Assembly: GCA_013152075.1 (NCBI GenBank)
Contig: JAADHD010000076.1
Coordinates: 1 to 11,397 of the forward strand
DNA: 11,397 bases
Direction of reading: 5' to 3'
DNA from: Verrucomicrobiota bacterium
GTDB taxonomy: Bacteria; Verrucomicrobiota; Verrucomicrobiia; Verrucomicrobiales; DEV007
In this document: positions 7,231 to 11,397 of the stretch, one piece after another
How positions within the stretch are numbered: the first letter of the stretch is position 1
Layout of the letters: every line of letters starts with the position of its first letter
Notes under the pieces: model-generated
Told to the model about the DNA's origin: nothing
Database searches by the model: none
What the model saw: the letters and a program-made list of their open reading frames with translations, nothing else
Program-made: the position numbers and the translations under genes

Positions 7231-8811
7231 TTATTGTGCGCCCACTCGTTTCTGCCACGCTTCGTATGCGGAAATCATTTTTTTGACCCGGTTAGAATCT
7301 TCACCCGCCAGGTTTTTTGTTTCTCCACCATCTTGTTTTAAATTGTAGAGTTCCCACTTCGCGTTGTTGTGGGTTTTCCCCTTGGCTTTTACCAGTTTCC
7401 AGTCGCCCATGCGAATAGACCGACTGTAGTTGCTGTTCCAGGCGAGCCGTTTGTGACCTTCGCGCGGCTCTCCCCGAAAAACTGGAAGCAGGCTCTTCCC
7501 CTCCATCGCCAAGGGATGGCGTCCCTGAAATTCTTTTGGATACTCGATGCCGGCGATGTCCAACGCTGTGGCCATGATATCCATCACGTGGCCGGGTTGC
7601 CTGGTAAATTTCCCTCCTTCGGTAATGACGTCCGGCCAGCGGGCGATGAGCGGAGTGCGGATGCCGCCTTCATAGGCGGATTGTTTGTAACCACGGAAAG
7701 GGGCGTTGCTGGTTCCAGCCCAGGCTATGCCGTATCCGGCGAAGGTGCCTGCCGGGCCGGGCATGTGATCAGGGCCACTTCCGCCTTTGATGGTGCCGCC
7801 GTCTTTTCGCCAGCTGCCGCTTTTCTTAGCGGGAAAACCAAAGCCGTTTTTCGAAGGGTTGATTCCTCCGTTGCTTGCCGCGCCATTGTCTGAGAGAAAT
7901 AAAACCAGTGTGTTTTTGTCCGCCCCGGAATCTTTCAATACTTTGAGTAGCCGTCCTACCCCTTGATCCACTTTGGTGATTTGTGCGGCGTAAACTGCCA
8001 TGCGTTCGGCCTGCCACTTTTTGTTTTTGTCCTCGCTCCAGTCAGGAACGGATTTGTCCTTCGCCGCAGGTGTCCAGTTTTCGGGAAGTAATCCCAGTTC
8101 ACGCTGGCGTTGGTGGCGTTCGCTGGTCCAATCGTCCCAACCCTTGTTGAGGTATCGTTCCCGATAAGGTTCGATGTCCCTGTCGCGAGCATGAAGCGGC
8201 CAATGAGGAGCAACATATGCAGCGTAGAGGAAAAAAGGTTTATCTTTTTTAACTGCGTCTTTCAGGAATTCGACTGAAAAATCATTAAAGGTTTCGGTTA
8301 GGAAAAAGTCCTTGGTATATTTCCACGGTTTGTCGTCGAGATAGAAATCGTTGTCTTTTACTGCGTTCCAGTAGCTGATTTTGCCCTGACACATGGGGCC
8401 AAAAAAACGATCAAAACCGCGTTTTACCGCGAGGTCGCGTCCCTGCCATTTGCCGACCATGGCGGTGTGATAGCCATTGGCTTGAAGGACTTCGGAGATC
8501 AATACGCATTTGGAAAAGTCCTTGGGCTCGTTCCAGCGATCACCTCGGTGTCCGGTTTGCTGGCTGTAGAGGCCGGAGAGCAGTGAGGCGCGAGTCGCTC
8601 CGCAGACGGCGTTGTTGTAAAATGAAGTGAAACGCAAGCCGTCTTTGGCTAGGGAATCAATATGCGGAGTGTCGAGCTCACCACCGTAACAGCCGATGTC
8701 AGACCAGCCCATGTCATCGACCATGATGAGTAGGATGTTGGGTTTTTCAGCGGCTGTTAGAGGGGTGAAAAAGCCGACGGTTAGAGTGAACAGGATGATG
8801 AAGGGTTTCAT
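7231..8811 (-). CDS. formylglycine-dependent sulfatase, exported
   Basis: A 526-residue family S1-type sulfatase that hydrolyses sulfate esters, probably on a glycan. The signal peptide is MKPFIILFTLTVGFFTPLTA-A. The first core segment NILLIMVDDMGWSDIGCYGG supplies metal ligands D32 and D33. The modification motif is C70-G-A-T-R74 in NAVCGATRASLLSG; C70 would be converted to formylglycine by an enzyme not encoded here. Other landmarks are K121 in GKWQGRD, H203 in APHW, the metal pair D308-N309 in LFLSDNGA and a C-terminal RMGDWKLV segment. The residue after GKW is Gln123 where most sulfatases have His. The frame is open upstream to 9024, but the ATG at 8811 is chosen because it opens directly onto the signal peptide and overlaps the upstream stop as ATGA, the mark of translational coupling. 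It is the last gene of a probable sigma factor-membrane protein-sulfatase operon. Confidence 0.93.
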   Translation of the reverse strand: MKPFIILFTLTVGFFTPLTAAEKPNILLIMVDDMGWSDIGCYGGELDTPHIDSLAKDGLRFTSFYNNAVCGATRASLLSGLYSQQTGHRGDRWNEPKDFSKCVLISEVLQANGYHTAMVGKWQGRDLAVKRGFDRFFGPMCQGKISYWNAVKDNDFYLDDKPWKYTKDFFLTETFNDFSVEFLKDAVKKDKPFFLYAAYVAPHWPLHARDRDIEPYRERYLNKGWDDWTSERHQRQRELGLLPENWTPAAKDKSVPDWSEDKNKKWQAERMAVYAAQITKVDQGVGRLLKVLKDSGADKNTLVLFLSDNGAASNGGINPSKNGFGFPAKKSGSWRKDGGTIKGGSGPDHMPGPAGTFAGYGIAWAGTSNAPFRGYKQSAYEGGIRTPLIARWPDVITEGGKFTRQPGHVMDIMATALDIAGIEYPKEFQGRHPLAMEGKSLLPVFRGEPREGHKRLAWNSNYSRSIRMGDWKLVKAKGKTHNNAKWELYNLKQDGGETKNLAGEDSNRVKKMISAYEAWQKRVGAQ

Positions 8812-9374
8812 GGAAGAAGGCTGTAGGGGGGGGAGGCTGTAGACTGTAGGGAAGGGGGTTTGTTGCGGATTCTTTTGCGAATGATGAGTAATAAAAATAT
8901 GAGGGAAAGCGTAGCACCGAATAAATAACATGAAAACTGTATAGTTGCTGTGATGAGGAGAGCTTGGGATTGATCGGGATACCAAACGGCAGGATAGAGA
9001 GTGTCTTGTTTGAAGTAGGCCCACAAACCTGACATCACGGATAGGATTTCAGCGCAAACGATTACCACGAGGGTTCCTGTAAGAACATAACGAGGTGATA
9101 CTTTTGGCAGGGGGCCAAGTCTGGCAACAAATGCGCAAGCCATTCCAAGTATCAGCCCCGGACCCAGTGAAGCCCGGAAAGCATACGCGAGAGCAAGAAG
9201 TTCAGGGTTTTGAATATTCCACAAGGGTTTGTGGTAAAGGGTGAAATGCTCAGGGGAGATTTTGACTATATATTGATCATGAAGAGCCGCGTAGATAGCG
9301 GTGAGTCCCCAAACGCCGAGGATAATCGAATAGCTAATTGAGCGGCGTTCATCGAGTAAGCGAAAAGATCGCAT
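8808..9374 (-). CDS. four-helix membrane protein of unknown function next to an ECF sigma factor
   Basis: A 188-residue protein from the ATG at 9374; a TTG at 9395 would add seven residues and cannot be excluded. It has four predicted transmembrane segments: ISYSIILGVWGLTAIYAAL, a long one covering LGPGLILGMACAFVARL, YVLTGTLVVIVCAEILSVMSGLW and a C-terminal one in YLFGATLSLIFLLLII. A basic stop-transfer RKRIRNK follows and then a short Ser/Pro-rich tail. I do not recognise the family. It starts 8-29 bp after the ECF sigma factor and its stop overlaps the sulfatase start as ATGA, so all three are probably translated from one mRNA. The position suggests a membrane partner or anti-sigma factor, but no zinc-finger or FecR-like anti-sigma motif is visible, so that role is inference. 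A C8 tract (8826-8833 on the plus strand) lies near its 3' end. Confidence 0.75.
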   Translation of the reverse strand: MRSFRLLDERRSISYSIILGVWGLTAIYAALHDQYIVKISPEHFTLYHKPLWNIQNPELLALAYAFRASLGPGLILGMACAFVARLGPLPKVSPRYVLTGTLVVIVCAEILSVMSGLWAYFKQDTLYPAVWYPDQSQALLITATIQFSCYLFGATLSLIFLLLIIRKRIRNKPPSLQSTASPPYSLLP

Positions 9375-9403
9375 ATGGCAGGGGCCTATCCGCAATAAAA
9401 TAT

Positions 9404-9913
9404 CTACATCACTAAATACTCGGCCTCTTTTGCTAGACGGTTGCGCAGGGCCCCGATGCCGTAACGATAACGGGAGGCTGCGGTGTTGGGCGATATATCG
9501 AGAGTCTTGCCGATTTGATCAAAGGTTAGATCACCCCAGATTTTCAGCGTGATCACTTCGCGGTATTTTTCCGGGATGGAAGCGAGGGCAACCTGTAGGG
9601 CACGACTTTCATCGTCTTCCGGCATCTCGAACCAGGAAACGGGATCACCGGATTCAGCGACAAAAAATTCTTCGCGGCGGATGCGGCGGTCATGACTGCG
9701 TCCCTGGTCGATAGCGCAACGGCGAACATTGGTGTAAACGAGTCCAAGAATTTTATCTTCCGGATTTTCGCCAACGGTTTTCCAAGTTTTGACCAGAGCT
9801 TTTTGAAGCACATCTTCGGCATCCGCTTCACTGCGGGTCTGTTGGCGGGAATATAGCATTAGCTTCGGACCGTGGGTCCTTATCCAATCATTCCATGAGC
9901 CGATTCGTACCAT
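9404..9913 (-). CDS. ECF-type RNA polymerase sigma factor
   Basis: A 169-residue protein with the minimal ECF layout. Region 2 is near the N-terminus (SRQQTRSEADAEDVLQKALVKTW), followed by NVRRCAIDQGRSHDRR, a short acidic linker, and region 4 (LASIPEKYREVITLKIWGDL, then TFDQIGKTLDISPNTAASRYRYGIGALRNRL), whose helix-turn-helix reads the -35 element. No extra C-terminal domain is present. The ATG at 9913 is chosen over an in-frame one at 10042: the added 43 residues would be low-complexity and unlike the family, while GAAGAA lies just upstream of 9913 as a possible ribosome binding site. It leads the membrane protein and sulfatase genes and probably drives their expression and its own. Its target promoter sequence is not evident. 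Downstream of a PAS-AraC gene on the same strand, it may form a two-step regulatory relay. Confidence 0.92.
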   Translation of the reverse strand: MVRIGSWNDWIRTHGPKLMLYSRQQTRSEADAEDVLQKALVKTWKTVGENPEDKILGLVYTNVRRCAIDQGRSHDRRIRREEFFVAESGDPVSWFEMPEDDESRALQVALASIPEKYREVITLKIWGDLTFDQIGKTLDISPNTAASRYRYGIGALRNRLAKEAEYLVM

Positions 9914-10059
9914 TTTTAGTTCTTCAAAATCTTGTCTCTTATGACTTTCTAGACAATAAAGCGTAGTGTGGGAAGCTTTCTGTCTCAAAAAACACAGATT
10001 TAGATTAAATTTGCCAGGTTTACTTGAATTATTAGGGTTCAAACTTCATTTTGTATTTT

Positions 10060-10833
10060 TTAAAGTCCCTTCGGCTTGATTTCATCTACGCCACCTGAAT
10101 GTTTTTTTCGATACTCAAGTGGGCTCACTCCCTGGGCGGCTTTGAACAACCGGGTGAAATGGCTTTGATCGTAAAAGCCGCAATCGATGGCTATGTTGCC
10201 GATGCTGTCACGGGTTCGGCTCAGTAGTTGGGTGGCGGCGTGCAATCTGACTTGGTGGATATATTTCAGCGGGGTGATTTTGAACAATTTCTTGAAGCGT
10301 CGTTCCAGTTGGCTGACTGAAATGTGGGAGATTTTGGCAAGAGTGGCGATTTCGATTTTGTCAGCATAATGCGCCTGTATATAGGTGATCACCTTACTCA
10401 AAGTTTCGTAAGGCTCCAGAACAGCGCCAGCGGTGTCGAAGTCGCGCATGACACCGGCGATGCCGATGATGTTACCCTTCTTGTCAAACAGCGGCCGTTT
10501 GCTCGATAGATACCAGCGCAGCTCGTTGTTTTGATTCGGCACCAGCCAGACCTGGTCAAGCAGGGCTTTGCCCGACTGGACGACTTTCGCATCTTCTTCG
10601 CGATATTTATCTGCCAAACCGGTAGAAAAAAAATCGTAATCTGTGCGCCCGATTATTTCCGAAGTGTAGGTCAGACCCATCGCTCCAACGATAGCTTGGT
10701 TCGCCAGGACAAAGCGGCCATCGAGATCTTTGGCGAAGAAATATATGTCCGGCAAGAAGTCGAAAAGGGACACCAGTTGGGAGTCGTCAGCGAGTTGTTG
10801 GCAAAAATTAGCGCTGAGAGATTTTGGGTTCAT
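10060..10833 (-). CDS. PAS-domain AraC-family transcriptional regulator
   Basis: A 257-residue protein. Residues about 20-135 form a PAS sensor domain (LPDIYFFAKDLDGRFVLANQA, GRTDYDFFS, then the final strand segment IIGIAGVMRDFD), which usually senses a small ligand or redox cofactor; no heme- or flavin-specific residue can be singled out. Residues about 146-245 are the AraC/XylS double helix-turn-helix: IEIATLAKISHISVSQLERRFKKLFKITPLKYIHQVRL, then IGNIAIDCGFYDQSHFTRLFKAAQGVSPLEYR, both well conserved. It is probably cytoplasmic and activates nearby catabolic genes. It lies 146 bp upstream of the ECF sigma factor on the same strand, so the sigma factor operon is the obvious candidate target. 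The ATG at 10833 gives a natural N-terminus; no Shine-Dalgarno sequence is evident before it. Confidence 0.93.
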   Translation of the reverse strand: MNPKSLSANFCQQLADDSQLVSLFDFLPDIYFFAKDLDGRFVLANQAIVGAMGLTYTSEIIGRTDYDFFSTGLADKYREEDAKVVQSGKALLDQVWLVPNQNNELRWYLSSKRPLFDKKGNIIGIAGVMRDFDTAGAVLEPYETLSKVITYIQAHYADKIEIATLAKISHISVSQLERRFKKLFKITPLKYIHQVRLHAATQLLSRTRDSIGNIAIDCGFYDQSHFTRLFKAAQGVSPLEYRKKHSGGVDEIKPKGL

Positions 10834-10925
10834 GTGATTTGGTCTCTGGAATATAACTCTTACGACAGGGCTCGGCCATGTTTTTGTGAGCTCGACAGCG
10901 CTACTTATTGTGGCATGAAATCATT

Positions 10926-10949
10926 CCTTACAATGGTGTCGTTGTAAGG
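10926..10949. other. strong hairpin upstream of the PAS-AraC gene
   Basis: CCTTACAA (10926-10933), 8-nt loop, TTGTAAGG (10942-10949): a perfect 8-bp stem in the 209-bp gap between the GIY-YIG and AraC genes. It lies about 95 bp upstream of the AraC start. It could be an inverted-repeat binding site for that regulator or part of a terminator; there is no T-run to settle it. Confidence 0.35.
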
Positions 10950-10992
10950 CAAAAATCGAACTAAAAAGTCCAAGGCCTGGCTGGATAATGTG

Positions 10993-11016
10993 TGAGTTTT
11001 GTCTTGGTAAAACTCA
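10993..11016 (-). terminator. hairpin downstream of the GIY-YIG gene
   Basis: TGAGTTTT (10993-11000), loop GTCTTGGT, AAAACTCA (11009-11016): a perfect 8-bp stem beginning 26 bp after the GIY-YIG stop in its direction of transcription. The minus strand has no U-run after the stem, so it is not a textbook intrinsic terminator, but its position fits the 3' end of that transcript. Confidence 0.4.
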
Positions 11017-11042
11017 TACTTGCGTCTTTGGGTGAGGCTTGG

Positions 11043-11285
11043 TTACCAGAAGCGTTTTTTTGCAAATGCGCGTCCTGAACCTGTTTTTAGATACGATTCG
11101 AATTCCGTTGCCCGCTTTTGACTGTTGAAGGCAAGATACATTTCCAATTCCCATGGCTTGTAATTTGACGTATGGGGTGAACCGCCCTCATTGTGTTTGG
11201 CGATTCGTGCTTTTAGGTCGCTAGTCAGACCAATGTAAGTTTGATCTGGGCAGTTGTGGCTACGGATGAGATACACGTAGTGCAT
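11043..11285 (-). CDS. stand-alone GIY-YIG nuclease domain protein
   Basis: An 80-residue protein that is essentially a single GIY-YIG domain of the small UvrC-like/YhbQ type. The N-terminal motif is HYVYLIRS (Y3-V4-Y5), then TYIGLTSDL (Y17-I18-G19), the conserved R27 in KARIAKHNEG, and E63 in FESYLKTGSGRAFAKKRFW as the likely catalytic glutamate. Such proteins cut or nick DNA; the cellular role of the stand-alone form is mostly unknown. No DNA-binding domain is attached, so homing activity is not indicated. It is separated by 209 bp from the AraC gene and is probably transcribed alone. A hairpin follows its stop, and sequence with a perfect palindrome lies upstream. Similar genes are widespread and move easily between bacteria, but nothing here proves transfer. 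Confidence 0.88.
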   Translation of the reverse strand: MHYVYLIRSHNCPDQTYIGLTSDLKARIAKHNEGGSPHTSNYKPWELEMYLAFNSQKRATEFESYLKTGSGRAFAKKRFW

Positions 11286-11348
11286 GGTTTTGATCTTTGG
11301 TGGAGACCCGTTTTTTTTACATTGTTTGCTTATCGGCCCTCCTTCGTT

Positions 11349-11368
11349 CTTTCCGCTTAGGCGGAAAG
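11349..11368. repeat. perfect palindrome in the non-coding right edge
   Basis: CTTTCCGC, loop TTAG, GCGGAAAG: an 8-bp GC-containing stem, in non-coding sequence starting 64 bp upstream of the GIY-YIG start. The flank continues with GGCGGGCAG and ends in GCCAAGGG at the window edge. It looks like a REP-like element or part of a larger one cut by the edge. No T-run follows within the 8 bases seen. The only sequence after this is 29 bp without a gene. Confidence 0.4.
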
Positions 11369-11397
11369 TGACTTCGGCGGGCAGCCTTTGCCAAGGG

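Noticed and set aside
8812..9024. N-terminal extension of the sulfatase by 71 residues
   Set aside because: It would place the signal peptide internally and overlap the membrane protein gene; the ATGA overlap supports the start at 8811.
9914..10042. N-terminal extension of the ECF sigma factor by 43 residues
   Set aside because: The added sequence is unlike ECF factors; the internal ATG has a plausible GAAGAA upstream and gives a normal length.
11043..11285. GIY-YIG gene as a homing endonuclease inside an intron or intein
   Set aside because: No DNA-binding domain, and no split host gene around it.
1..11397. tRNA or rRNA genes, CRISPR arrays, insertion sequences, prophage or defence genes
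   Set aside because: No cloverleaf, rRNA-like sequence, regularly spaced repeats, transposase or phage protein was seen on either strand.

Overview
The window reads like part of a carbohydrate-utilisation island from a Gram-negative heterotroph, most likely in the Verrucomicrobiota (possibly Planctomycetota or Lentisphaerota). The inference rests on gene content: a Tat-exported Gfo/Idh/MocA oxidoreductase, a PHP-type hydrolase, a large exported alpha/beta-hydrolase, a right-handed beta-helix protein, a formylglycine sulfatase, a LacI regulator with a very basic linker, a PAS-AraC regulator and a short ECF sigma factor. Recognisable Shine-Dalgarno sequences are mostly absent. There is no rRNA, tRNA, CRISPR array, transposase or phage gene, so taxonomy cannot be fixed from the window.

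Left block (1-2676, minus strand): a Gfo/Idh/MocA-type oxidoreductase is followed after 46 bp by a PHP-superfamily hydrolase that runs off the left edge. They look like one transcription unit. A 172-bp divergent intergenic region (2677-2848) separates them from a LacI-family regulator on the plus strand. It carries two convincing sigma-70-type promoters facing away from each other. Each is overlapped, at the identical offset from its -10 box, by a copy of an AT-rich palindrome related to TTATACATAATGTATAA. This is the clearest regulatory signal in the window and suggests that the LacI protein represses itself and the oxidoreductase/PHP operon.

Middle block (2849-7123, plus strand): lacI, three consecutive short hairpins, a 754-residue exported two-domain alpha/beta-hydrolase (esterase-like), and a beta-helix protein gene broken by at least one frameshift. 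A T10 tract in its signal-peptide region may mark a second one.

Right block (7231-10833, minus strand, converging on the middle block): in transcription order, PAS-AraC regulator, ECF sigma factor, four-helix membrane protein and exported sulfatase. The membrane protein stop and the sulfatase start overlap as ATGA. The membrane protein occupies the place of an anti-sigma factor. A C8 tract just before the overlap would, with one extra base, fuse the membrane protein to the sulfatase. The sulfatase has its formylglycine motif, but a Gln stands where the GKWH motif normally has a catalytic His.

Right edge (10834-11397): two strong hairpins, a stand-alone GIY-YIG nuclease on the minus strand, and a perfect palindrome in otherwise non-coding sequence.

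Taken together, the sulfatase, esterase-like hydrolase and beta-helix protein could strip sulfate and ester groups from a glycan and bind or cleave it outside the cytoplasm. The oxidoreductase and PHP hydrolase would process a derived sugar or side group. No classical glycoside hydrolase, TonB-dependent transporter or sulfatase-maturation enzyme is present, so the pathway role is inference.
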